From positions 1-6,402 of the forward strand of contig JAGWTX010000146.1 in assembly GCA_028875955.1 (NCBI GenBank): DNA of 6,402 nucleotides, written 5' to 3'. The translations under genes and the position numbers were made by a program. Position 1 is the first letter of the stretch. Every line of letters starts with the position of its first letter. Shown here piece after piece: positions 1 to 6,267 of the stretch. The notes under the pieces were generated by a model, which searched no databases, was not told where the DNA came from, and worked only from the letters and a program-made list of their open reading frames with translations. The stretch comes from Bacteroidota bacterium (lineage in GTDB: Bacteria; Bacteroidota; Bacteroidia; Chitinophagales; Chitinophagaceae).

Positions 1-2259
1 TTGCGGAAAATGGGATGCAGCCTGGATTGGAAACGTACATCATTCACCATGGACCCGGATTATTACCAGTCTGTGATCCATGTGTTTAATGACCTGTATG
101 AGAAAGGTTTGATTTACCGCGGCAAGAGAATGATCAACTGGGATGTGAAAGCCAAAACAGCCCTGAGTGATGAAGAAGTGATTTACAAGGAAGTTCAGAG
201 TAAATTATACCATCTCCGTTACCGGATCGACCCCGCAGATTCCGGTACAGAAGAATTTATCACCATCGCAACCGTAAGACCCGAAACCATCCTGGGTGAT
301 TCGGCAATCTGTGTAAACCCTGCCGACACCCGTTATCAGCACCTGCATGGAAAATTCGCCTTTGTGCCCCTGATCAACCGGCGTATCCCCATCATTGCAG
401 ACGAGTATGTAACCATGGATTTTGGAACCGGCGCCCTGAAAGTAACACCGGCCCATGATATGAACGATTACCAACTGGGACAGAAATACAAACTGGAGAT
501 CATCGACATCATGGAAGAGGATGGTACGATGAGTGAAGCTGCACAGTTATTTGTCGGGGAAGACCGGATGGAGGTTCGTAAAAAAATCATCCCCCAGCTC
601 GAAGCCGCCGGACATCTGGTAAAGATCGAGGAATATACCAATCAGGTGGGATATAGTGAAAGAACAGATGCAGTGGTGGAACCCAGACTCAGTTTACAAT
701 GGTGGGTCAGTATGAAGCAACTGGCCGGACCGGCTCTGGAACATGTACTGGATGGCGAAATACAGTTTCATCCCGCCAAATTTAAAAATCTCTACCGGCA
801 CTGGATGGAGAATATCAAGGACTGGTGTATCAGCCGGCAGTTATGGTGGGGTCACAGAATACCGGCCTGGTATGCACCCGATGGAAGTTTTGTGGTAGCC
901 CATTCTGCAACGGAAGCTTATACAAAATTGCGTGTCACACTCCCGGATTTGAAAGAATCGGATATCAGACAGGATGACGATTGCCTGGACACCTGGTTCT
1001 CCAGCTGGTTATGGCCCTTCGAGGTTTTCAAAGGATTGTCCGATCCCGGCAACAGGGAGTTGAAGTATTATTATCCGACCAATACATTGGTAACGGCTCC
1101 TGAAATCATTTTTTTCTGGGTAGCCAGGATGATCATGGCGGGTTATGAATACATGGGTGAAAAGCCTTTTAAAGATGTTTATTTTACCGGTATCGTAAGG
1201 GATAACCTGGGAAGGAAAATGAGTAAGAGCCTTGGTAATTCACCTGATCTGCTCGGACTTATTGACCAGTACGGTGCAGATGCCGTAAGGTTCGGGATCA
1301 TGATTGCTTCTCCTGCCGGGAATGATATCTTATTTGATGAATCGGCGCTGGAACAGGGCAGAAACTTCAACAACAAACTCTGGAATGCATTGAAGCTGCT
1401 GAAAATGTGGGAAGGCAGGCAAACAGCAACGGAAAACAAGCCCACCGTTTCTACACAGGATTTTGCCGTTACCTGGTTTGGACATCGCCTGGAACAGGTA
1501 AAAACAGAAGTGGATGAAATGATGAACCAGTTCCGGTTGAGTGAAGCGCTGAAGACCATTTATTCACTGGTCTGGAACGATTTCTGCAGCTGGTACCTGG
1601 AATGGATCAAACCGGGTTTTGAACAACCCTTGGATCAGGCCATCTATCACCAGACAGTTACCTATTTTGAATCGTTACTTCAGTTACTGCATCCCTTCAT
1701 GCCCTTTATCACCGAAGAGATCTATCATTTGCTGCAGGAAAGAACGGATGATCTCTGCGTAAAACAGTTGGTCCCTCCTGCCGGTTTTGATACCGGAATA
1801 CTGGAAGGGGGCATTTTATTACAACAGGTGATCTCTGCACTTCGGGATGCCAGGAATAAGAACCAGCTCAAACCCAAAGAAACGATCCGTTTAACCATCC
1901 AGACAAAATCAAGGCCGGTTTATGAGTCCATTGAAAACATCCTCATGAAACAGGTCAATGCGGAAAGTATTGCCTTTACAGACATAGCGGTTTCCAACAG
2001 CATCGTTGTTGCCGTGGAGAAGGACACTTTCTTTATGGAAACCGAGAAAGAGATCGATCCGGTTGCCCTGAAAGCCGAATTGTACAAAGACCTGGATTAT
2101 CAACGAAAATTTCTGGAATCAGTGGCCAAAAAACTGAATAATGAAAGGTTTGTACAGAATGCCAAACCGGAAGTAGTGGCGCTGGAAAAAAAGAAAATGG
2201 CAGATGCCGAAGCCAGAATCCAAACCATTGAAGAAAGCTTACATAATTTAAACAAATGA
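1..2259 (+). CDS. valS: Valyl-tRNA synthetase, 5'-truncated by window edge
   Basis: Class Ia cytoplasmic aminoacyl-tRNA synthetase that charges tRNA-Val with valine using ATP and hydrolyses mischarged Thr-tRNA. The visible 752 residues carry, in order: the end of the first catalytic segment (GCSLDWKRTSFTMD, about 5-18); the CP1 editing domain with TVRPET (91-96) and GTGALKVTPAHDMNDY (142-157); the return to the Rossmann core with DWCISRQLWWGHRIP (274-288) and DTWFSSWLWPF (330-340); the KMSKS loop (406-410); the anticodon-binding helical domain (WNDFCSWYLEW, about 525-535); and a C-terminal coiled-coil tRNA arm (about 690-750, with FVQNAKPEVV). The frame is open to base 1, so the initial TTG is an internal Leu codon, not a start. 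About 125 residues, including the HIGH-type motif, should lie upstream; total length would be near 875, usual for the family. No frameshift is seen. The stop overlaps the next gene's ATG. Confidence 0.98.
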   Translation: MRKMGCSLDWKRTSFTMDPDYYQSVIHVFNDLYEKGLIYRGKRMINWDVKAKTALSDEEVIYKEVQSKLYHLRYRIDPADSGTEEFITIATVRPETILGDSAICVNPADTRYQHLHGKFAFVPLINRRIPIIADEYVTMDFGTGALKVTPAHDMNDYQLGQKYKLEIIDIMEEDGTMSEAAQLFVGEDRMEVRKKIIPQLEAAGHLVKIEEYTNQVGYSERTDAVVEPRLSLQWWVSMKQLAGPALEHVLDGEIQFHPAKFKNLYRHWMENIKDWCISRQLWWGHRIPAWYAPDGSFVVAHSATEAYTKLRVTLPDLKESDIRQDDDCLDTWFSSWLWPFEVFKGLSDPGNRELKYYYPTNTLVTAPEIIFFWVARMIMAGYEYMGEKPFKDVYFTGIVRDNLGRKMSKSLGNSPDLLGLIDQYGADAVRFGIMIASPAGNDILFDESALEQGRNFNNKLWNALKLLKMWEGRQTATENKPTVSTQDFAVTWFGHRLEQVKTEVDEMMNQFRLSEALKTIYSLVWNDFCSWYLEWIKPGFEQPLDQAIYHQTVTYFESLLQLLHPFMPFITEEIYHLLQERTDDLCVKQLVPPAGFDTGILEGGILLQQVISALRDARNKNQLKPKETIRLTIQTKSRPVYESIENILMKQVNAESIAFTDIAVSNSIVVAVEKDTFFMETEKEIDPVALKAELYKDLDYQRKFLESVAKKLNNERFVQNAKPEVVALEKKKMADAEARIQTIEESLHNLNK

Positions 2260-2876
2260 ATCAATCCCTGTCGATAAAGGCCAGGTTCATCGGCCTGCTC
2301 TTACCCTTTTTCTGTTGTAACCTGGTTCATGCACAAAACTGGGATATCAATTTACTGAAAAGCATCAACCACAACCCTCCTTCCAGTTCAGTATGGAAGG
2401 GGATCTCATCGACTGCGGAACCCTTGTCGGTAGGCATCCCTGCCGGTATGCTGTTGGCGGGTCTGATCAATCATGACCCGAAACTGAAATCACAGTCCCT
2501 TGAATCATTGCTTAGTGTAACGGCAACCGCGATTGCCACTGAAGGTTTGAAGATCCTGGTCAACAGACAGAGACCCTATGAGAAATATCCGCTGGAGGTT
2601 TTTCCTTATGATGCCAAAGAAAGCGGAAAGTCTTTCCCTTCTGCACATACTTCCTTATCCTTTGCCACGGCCACTTCCTTATCGTTGGTCTATAAAAAAT
2701 GGTATGTGACCGTACCTGCTTTCGCCTGGGCAGCCAGCGTGGGTTACTCGAGGCTTTATCTGGGGGAACACTATCCTTCGGATGTCATTGCCGGTGCAGC
2801 TGTGGGTGTGGCAGGGGCTTATATCAGTCACTGGCTGAATAAGAAACTCTTCCCCATCAAAAAGAAAACTTCTTAA
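2256..2876 (+). CDS. PAP2-family (type 2 phosphatidic acid phosphatase-like) membrane phosphatase
   Basis: A 206-residue protein with the complete PAP2 phosphatase signature: KILVNRQRP (99-107, fitting Kx6RP), PSAH (128-131) and SRLYLGEHYPSD (165-176). The histidines 131 and 172 are the expected catalytic pair, and Asp176 the expected partner. The family hydrolyses phosphate monoesters or diphosphates of lipids such as phosphatidate or undecaprenyl diphosphate; the substrate here cannot be read from sequence. The N terminus has a hydrophobic stretch (about 11-26) ending VHAQ, consistent with a signal peptide or signal anchor, followed by short hydrophobic segments near 56-71, 84-98, 132-146, 152-163 and 177-194. 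The active site would therefore face the periplasm. The start is the ATG in the ATGA overlap with valS, with no SD-like site before it, so translational coupling is likely. The tail is lysine-rich (KKKTS). Family assignment is firm; physiological role is open. Confidence 0.93.
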   Translation: MNQSLSIKARFIGLLLPFFCCNLVHAQNWDINLLKSINHNPPSSSVWKGISSTAEPLSVGIPAGMLLAGLINHDPKLKSQSLESLLSVTATAIATEGLKILVNRQRPYEKYPLEVFPYDAKESGKSFPSAHTSLSFATATSLSLVYKKWYVTVPAFAWAASVGYSRLYLGEHYPSDVIAGAAVGVAGAYISHWLNKKLFPIKKKTS

Positions 2877-2879
2877 GGA
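2875..2879 (+). promoter_or_regulatory. SD-like AAGGA abutting the TTG start of the GNAT gene
   Basis: AAGGA overlaps the PAP2 stop codon and touches the TTG at 2880 with no spacer. This is too close for standard SD-directed initiation at the TTG. Either the match is accidental and the gene is started by reinitiation after PAP2 termination, or a non-standard start a few codons downstream is used. Confidence 0.25.
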
Positions 2880-3377
2880 TTGCCCTCTGCCCTAACCATA
2901 CGAAATGCGGGAATAACAGACATTGCTGTCATCCAACACATCGCCTACCAGACCTGGCCGGCTGCCTATGGTAACATCCTATCCGAAGCACAACTGGATT
3001 ACATGCTGGAGAAAATGTATAGCGAAAAAGCCCTGCAGACACAAATGGAAGAAGGTCACCAATTTTTTTTAGCAGAGAAGGAAGAGGGACCATTCGGTTT
3101 TGCCTCGGTATCGGAAGAGGCTCCGGAAATCTTTAAGCTGAACAAACTGTATGTTCTCCCGCATATCCAGAAAACAGGTGCTGGTAAAGCTTTATTGAAG
3201 GAAGTGATCCGATATGCCCGATCTAACAAAGGGAAACGGCTGCAGTTGCAGGTGAACCGCCATAATGCTGCCAAACACTTTTATATCAACCAGGGTTTCG
3301 GAATCATCAGGGAAGCCGATACTGATATCGGGAATGGTTTCTTTATGAACGACTTCATCATGGAAAAATTACTCTGA
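2880..3377 (+). CDS. GNAT-family N-acetyltransferase
   Basis: A 165-residue single-domain GNAT protein, the usual length for the family, which transfers an acyl group from acetyl-CoA to an amine. The fold is recognisable: first strand LTIRNAGITD (5-14); a helical region with AYQTWPAAYG (22-31), a pattern common in this GNAT subgroup; central strands around PFGFASVSEE and IFKLNKLYVLP; the acetyl-CoA pyrophosphate loop QKTGAGKAL (97-105); and motif B NRHNAAKHFYINQGF (126-140). The substrate is unknown; a small molecule such as a polyamine or amino acid, or a protein N terminus, are all possible. The only standard start that keeps the first strand is TTG at 2880, because an in-frame TAA lies at 2874-2876 and the next ATG (about 3003) would delete the first strand and helix. 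It follows the PAP2 stop by three bases, so coupled translation is likely. It converges on the Lrp-type gene. Confidence 0.9.
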   Translation: MPSALTIRNAGITDIAVIQHIAYQTWPAAYGNILSEAQLDYMLEKMYSEKALQTQMEEGHQFFLAEKEEGPFGFASVSEEAPEIFKLNKLYVLPHIQKTGAGKALLKEVIRYARSNKGKRLQLQVNRHNAAKHFYINQGFGIIREADTDIGNGFFMNDFIMEKLL

Positions 3378-3386
3378 AGATACGAA

Positions 3387-3887
3387 TCAGTGAACCAGCA
3401 TATGCGTCTGCTTGATCACACCCATCACAAAGACACTTTGCACATGCCCGATATTCTCCGCCTGACTGAGTTTGTTCACATGAAAATCATAATAGGCATC
3501 CATGCTCTCTGAAACCACTTTCAGCATAAAATCAAATTCGCCTGAGATATTGTAGCATTCAATCACTTCATTCATCTCCAGAATACTTTTGATGAATTTT
3601 CCTCCGGCATTTTTATTGTGCTGTTTCAGCGATACATAGCAGATCACCATCAGGCCTTTTTTTACCTTGGAATGGTCCAGCAGGGTAGCATATTGCCGGA
3701 TGACACCCGACTCTTCGAGGCGTTTGATCCGTTCATGAACCGGGGTGGTACTGAGGTGCACTTTATCTGAAATCTCCTTCACGGTAGCCCGCGCATTCAA
3801 TTGCAGCTCCCGGAGAATGGCCAGGTCTTTTTCATCCAGGCTTAGGGTGCCGGTAGTGGTTTCCTCTTTTTTAACCGTTTTTGCCAT
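3387..3887 (-). CDS. Lrp/AsnC-family transcriptional regulator
   Basis: A 166-residue DNA-binding regulator with the standard two-domain layout. The N-terminal winged helix-turn-helix runs about 16-71 (LSLDEKDLAILRELQLNARA, then KEISDKVHLSTTPVHERIKR, with the recognition helix near 46-58). The C-terminal RAM/ligand-binding domain runs about 76-162 and includes the GEFDFMLKV strand (116-124; Gly116 and Asp119 fit the family GxxDxxL pattern). Such proteins form dimers and octamers that wrap DNA and respond to amino acids or related small molecules. A charged 15-residue extension (MAKTVKKEETTTGTL) precedes the HTH; no internal ATG allows a shorter start. It is divergent from ahcY across 119 bp containing repeated CTATAAAA sequences, which suggests that it autoregulates and controls ahcY. 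That is inference: the ligand and regulon cannot be read from sequence. It converges with the GNAT gene over 9 bp. Confidence 0.95.
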   Translation of the reverse strand: MAKTVKKEETTTGTLSLDEKDLAILRELQLNARATVKEISDKVHLSTTPVHERIKRLEESGVIRQYATLLDHSKVKKGLMVICYVSLKQHNKNAGGKFIKSILEMNEVIECYNISGEFDFMLKVVSESMDAYYDFHVNKLSQAENIGHVQSVFVMGVIKQTHMLVH

Positions 3888-3906
3888 ACGAAATATGCAT
3901 TTTATG

Positions 3907-3925
3907 CTATATAAATCTATAAAAA
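3907..3925 (+). repeat. Tandem CTATAWAAA pair, candidate operator over the lrp-type promoter
   Basis: CTATATAAA (3907-3915) and CTATAAAAA (3917-3925) are direct copies whose starts are 10 bp apart, about one helical turn. They cover the putative -7 element of the minus-strand regulator gene. Similar sequences recur at 3953-3960 (inverted) and 3970-3977. Low complexity and high A/T content raise the chance of coincidence. Confidence 0.4.
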
Positions 3926-3943
3926 CATTGCACTTATTCCAAA
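3912..3943 (-). promoter_or_regulatory. Putative Bacteroidota-type promoter of the Lrp-family gene
   Basis: Reading the minus strand, TTTG (3943-3940) is followed after 20 bases by TAGATTTA (3919-3912), a 7 of 8 match to TAnnTTTG. The spacing fits the -33/-7 architecture known for Bacteroidota primary sigma factors. Transcription would start near 3905, giving a leader of roughly 18 bases before the ATG at 3887. The -7 element lies inside two CTATA-type repeats. The call rests on pattern matching only. Confidence 0.4.
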
Positions 3944-3952
3944 TAAAATAAA

Positions 3953-3977
3953 TTTTATAGTATTTTATCCTATAAAA
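3953..3977. repeat. Perfect inverted repeat TTTTATAG-N9-CTATAAAA, candidate operator upstream of ahcY
   Basis: The arms 3953-3960 and 3970-3977 are exact reverse complements of 8 bp separated by 9 bp, so half-site starts are 17 bp apart. The right arm ends one base before the putative ahcY -7 element, so the repeat occupies the place where a -33 element would be. Palindromic A/T-rich half-sites are typical of Lrp/AsnC binding sites, and the regulator gene is adjacent. A transcription terminator role is unlikely: the arms contain one G/C pair each and sit between divergent genes. Confidence 0.5.
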
Positions 3978-3978
3978 C

Positions 3979-3986
3979 TACTTTTG
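3979..3986 (+). promoter_or_regulatory. Putative -7 element (TACTTTTG) of the ahcY promoter
   Basis: TACTTTTG matches the Bacteroidota TAnnTTTG consensus at all six defined positions. No TTG lies at the expected distance upstream; the inverted repeat at 3953-3977 is there instead, which would fit a promoter that needs an activator. Transcription would start near 3992-3994, leaving a leader of about 13-15 bases before the ATG at 4007 and no room for a riboswitch. Confidence 0.5.
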
Positions 3987-4006
3987 TGCCTTATAAAACC
4001 ATCAAC

Positions 4007-5332
4007 ATGTCTACACTAGCTAAAAACATTGATTTCAGTCTGCCTTATAAAGTGGCTGATATGAGTCTGGCCGATTGGGGCCGCAAAGAAATCCGTCTGG
4101 CTGAAGCAGAAATGCCCGGTCTGATGTCTATTCGTGCTGAATACGGACCCAGCCAGCCATTGAAAGGCGCGCGTATTGCCGGATGTCTGCATATGACCAT
4201 CCAAACCGCCGTTCTGATCGAAACGCTGGTTGCCCTGGGTGCTGAAGTGAAATGGAGTTCCTGCAATATCTTTTCCACACAGGATCAGGCTGCTGCTGCC
4301 ATTGCTGCTGCCGGTATCGGTGTTTTTGCCTGGAAAGGACAATCACAGGAAGAAGCGGATTGGTGTATTGAACAAACCTTATTCTTTGGTGGTGCAGACC
4401 GTCCATTGAACATGATCCTGGATGACGGTGGTGACCTGACCAATATGGTATTTGATGTTTATCCTGAACTGATCGCCAATATCAAAGGATTATCCGAAGA
4501 AACCACTACCGGTGTACACCGTTTATATGAGCGCATGGCAAAAGGCACTTTGCCCATTCCTGCCATCAATGTAAATGATTCAGTTACCAAATCTAAATTT
4601 GATAACAAATATGGTTGTCAGGAATCACTGGTGGATGCGATCCGTCGTGCTACCGATGTGATGATGGCCGGAAAGATTGCCGTTGTGGGTGGTTATGGCG
4701 ATGTGGGTAAGGGTTCTGCCCTTTCACTGAAAGGAGCCGGCTGCCGGGTTATTGTTACCGAGATCGACCCTATCTGTGCCTTACAGGCTGCCATGGAAGG
4801 TTTTGAAGTAAAACCAATGGCTGAAGCGGTTAAAGAAGCAGACATCATTGTTACCGCTTCCGGTTGCCGTGACCTGATTACGGAAAAACATTTCCGTCTG
4901 ATGAAAGACAAAGCGATCGTTTGTAATATCGGTCACTTTGATATTGAAATTGATGTTGCCTGGTTGAACACGAATTATGGTCATACCAAAGACACCATCA
5001 AACCACAGGTGGATCTTTACAATATTGATGGTAAAGATATTATCCTGCTGGCTGAAGGCCGTCTGGTGAACCTGGGCTGCGCTACCGGTCACCCCAGTTT
5101 TGTGATGAGCAATTCATTCTCCAACCAGACACTTGCACAAATAGAATTGTGGAATAACCACAAGAACTATGAAAACAAAGTGTATGTGTTACCCAAACAC
5201 CTGGATGAGAAAGTTGCCCGTTTACACCTTGCCAAAGTGGGTGCAGTACTGGATGAACTGACCGATGCACAGGCGGAATACCTGGGTATTTCCAAAGCAG
5301 GTCCATTCAAATCAGACATGTATCGTTATTAA
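4007..5332 (+). CDS. ahcY: S-adenosylhomocysteine hydrolase (adenosylhomocysteinase)
   Basis: Cytosolic NAD-dependent enzyme that splits S-adenosylhomocysteine into adenosine and homocysteine in the activated methyl cycle, relieving product inhibition of methyltransferases. From the ATG at 4007 the protein is 441 residues, close to the 432 of mammalian enzymes, and lacks the roughly 40-residue insertion of some bacterial forms. Family residues visible: CLHMT with His62, ILDDGGDLTN with Asp140, SEETTTGVH with Glu165, NDSVTKSKFDN with Lys195, Asp199 and Asn200, Cys204, the NAD-binding GGYGDVGKG (228-236), IGHFD with His310, and the C-terminal KSDMYRY whose Lys435 and Tyr439 reach into the partner subunit's NAD site. 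A longer frame opens at GTG 3986, but that codon overlaps the putative -7 element, and the family N terminus fits the 4007 ATG better. No SD is seen. It is divergent from an Lrp-type regulator and ends in its own terminator. Confidence 0.98.
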   Translation: MSTLAKNIDFSLPYKVADMSLADWGRKEIRLAEAEMPGLMSIRAEYGPSQPLKGARIAGCLHMTIQTAVLIETLVALGAEVKWSSCNIFSTQDQAAAAIAAAGIGVFAWKGQSQEEADWCIEQTLFFGGADRPLNMILDDGGDLTNMVFDVYPELIANIKGLSEETTTGVHRLYERMAKGTLPIPAINVNDSVTKSKFDNKYGCQESLVDAIRRATDVMMAGKIAVVGGYGDVGKGSALSLKGAGCRVIVTEIDPICALQAAMEGFEVKPMAEAVKEADIIVTASGCRDLITEKHFRLMKDKAIVCNIGHFDIEIDVAWLNTNYGHTKDTIKPQVDLYNIDGKDIILLAEGRLVNLGCATGHPSFVMSNSFSNQTLAQIELWNNHKNYENKVYVLPKHLDEKVARLHLAKVGAVLDELTDAQAEYLGISKAGPFKSDMYRY

Positions 5333-5353
5333 TCTGGAATGGTTTTCGATAGT

Positions 5354-5382
5354 ATCCCGCTCTCAGGAGCGGGATTTTTTTT
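5354..5382 (+). terminator. Intrinsic terminator of ahcY
   Basis: ATCCCGCTC (5354-5362), a TCAG loop (5363-5366) and GAGCGGGAT (5367-5375) form a perfect 9-bp stem with a 4-base loop, followed by an unbroken T run to 5382. It begins 22 bases after the ahcY stop, so ahcY is probably transcribed alone. Confidence 0.93.
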
Positions 5383-5523
5383 GCCCTGAATCGATAAACC
5401 GGCTTAACCATCCGGTACTTCTGGTTTTTACCGTATCTCTAAAACAGGTGCTTTTCAAATCGTGTCATATCGTTTATCTTTAGGGATAAATGATCTTATT
5501 ATCCATCCATCATAAATGCTCTT
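5383..5523 (+). promoter_or_regulatory. Intergenic region with weak promoter candidate for the secreted-protein gene
   Basis: The only promoter-like element I see is TATCTTTA (5475-5482), a 7 of 8 match to TAnnTTTG, 42 bases before the ATG at 5524. No TTG is present at the expected upstream distance. A short inverted repeat, ACCGG (5398-5402) with CCGGT (5412-5416), has no T tract and no clear role. No gene-like reading frame is supported here. Confidence 0.3.
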
Positions 5524-6267
5524 ATGAAATCCTGCCATTCCATTTTTCATCTGATGTCATGCTGGCTTATAGTAATATTCATTCAAATACCCGCCTACTC
5601 ATCGGCACAGGTATACTTTGAAACACTTCCATCAACAAAATCGGAAGGCACCATAAATATTTATGGCAGGGGTTCTCTTTCGGATAAGATTCCACTTAGC
5701 AGTATCAAAGGCAGTCCATTTTGGTCTGATGACTGGAAACCTGCGATCCTGTTGGGAAAAAATCCGCAAGAAAAATGGAATCAACGTATTAAACTGAATC
5801 TGTTTACAAACGAAATTTATTATAAAAACAAGGATAATGAAGAACAGGTAGTAAATGAAGGAATCATACAAAAAATTATATTTATAGATGAGAAAGACAA
5901 TTCCCGGCAAACAGCGGTTTTCTTAAACGGAATACCTTCATCCGGGATGGGTCATGAAAAAATCAACGGTTTTGTACAGATTTTAAATGAGGGTAAATAC
6001 CAACTTCTCAAAAGCATCAAAGAAAGCGTGATACAGGAAGATTCCCTTTTTGGCACTTTACAAAAATATTCTTTCAGAAAAGAAATCAGTTATTATTTGG
6101 CTGAACCCAATACAGTGTTACCCGTCAAAAAGCTTTCCAAAATTTCGTATCTGCTATTTGAGAACCAACAAACAGATCCTGATCACTGGATCACCCGGAA
6201 TAAAATCGACCTGAGAAAAGAGGCTGATGTTGTAAAATATTTAACTTATCTAAACGTAAAAAACTAA
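5524..6267 (+). CDS. Secreted protein of unknown function
   Basis: A 247-residue protein I cannot assign to a named family, though its overall look is like uncharacterised exported proteins of Bacteroidota. Residues 1-28 form a signal peptide: hydrophobic core about 14-22 (WLIVIFIQI) and likely cleavage after SSA28, before QVYF. The mature part has no cysteines and no transmembrane segment. It has a distinctive block GSPFWSDDWKPAILL (63-77), then alternating strand-like segments such as RIKLNLFTNEIYY (88-100), IIQKIIFID (114-122) and FVQILNEGKYQLLKSI (150-165), and ends KEADVVKYLTYLNV. This suggests a beta-rich periplasmic or surface protein. It is A/T-richer than its neighbours: five 60-base lines I counted ranged from 23 to 45 percent GC, against 35 to 55 in three ahcY lines. 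The ATG at 5524 has no SD. A terminator separates it from ahcY, so no shared function is implied. Confidence 0.85.
   Translation: MKSCHSIFHLMSCWLIVIFIQIPAYSSAQVYFETLPSTKSEGTINIYGRGSLSDKIPLSSIKGSPFWSDDWKPAILLGKNPQEKWNQRIKLNLFTNEIYYKNKDNEEQVVNEGIIQKIIFIDEKDNSRQTAVFLNGIPSSGMGHEKINGFVQILNEGKYQLLKSIKESVIQEDSLFGTLQKYSFRKEISYYLAEPNTVLPVKKLSKISYLLFENQQTDPDHWITRNKIDLRKEADVVKYLTYLNVKN

Noticed and set aside
1..3. TTG at base 1 as the valS start codon
   Set aside because: The protein would lack the HIGH motif and about 125 conserved residues; the frame is simply cut by the window edge, so this is not a pseudogene.
1179..1559. 126-residue minus-strand open frame inside valS
   Set aside because: It lies wholly antisense to conserved valS sequence, including the KMSKS region, and its translation shows no recognisable domain.
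3897..3907. GCAT-TTT-ATGC inverted repeat as a terminator or operator
   Set aside because: The arms are only 4 bp, it has no T tract in context, and ATGCAT is itself palindromic; chance is adequate.
3745..3951. 68-residue plus-strand frame antisense to the regulator
   Set aside because: It covers the antisense of the HTH coding region and the promoter region, with no protein-like conserved features.
3888..4006. SAM or SAH riboswitch in front of ahcY
   Set aside because: The sequence is almost entirely A/T with no GC-paired stems, and the predicted leader is only about 15 bases.
4016..4406. Several minus-strand frames of 77-108 residues inside ahcY
   Set aside because: All are antisense to strongly conserved AhcY catalytic sequence and overlap one another in different frames; they are shadows.
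5265..5483. 72-residue plus-strand frame across the ahcY end and the terminator
   Set aside because: It begins inside ahcY in another frame and reads through the terminator hairpin; no domain is visible.
5524..5565. Lipoprotein signal (LMSC at residues 10-13) in the secreted protein
   Set aside because: The cysteine precedes the hydrophobic core rather than following it, and a good signal peptidase I site lies at residue 28.
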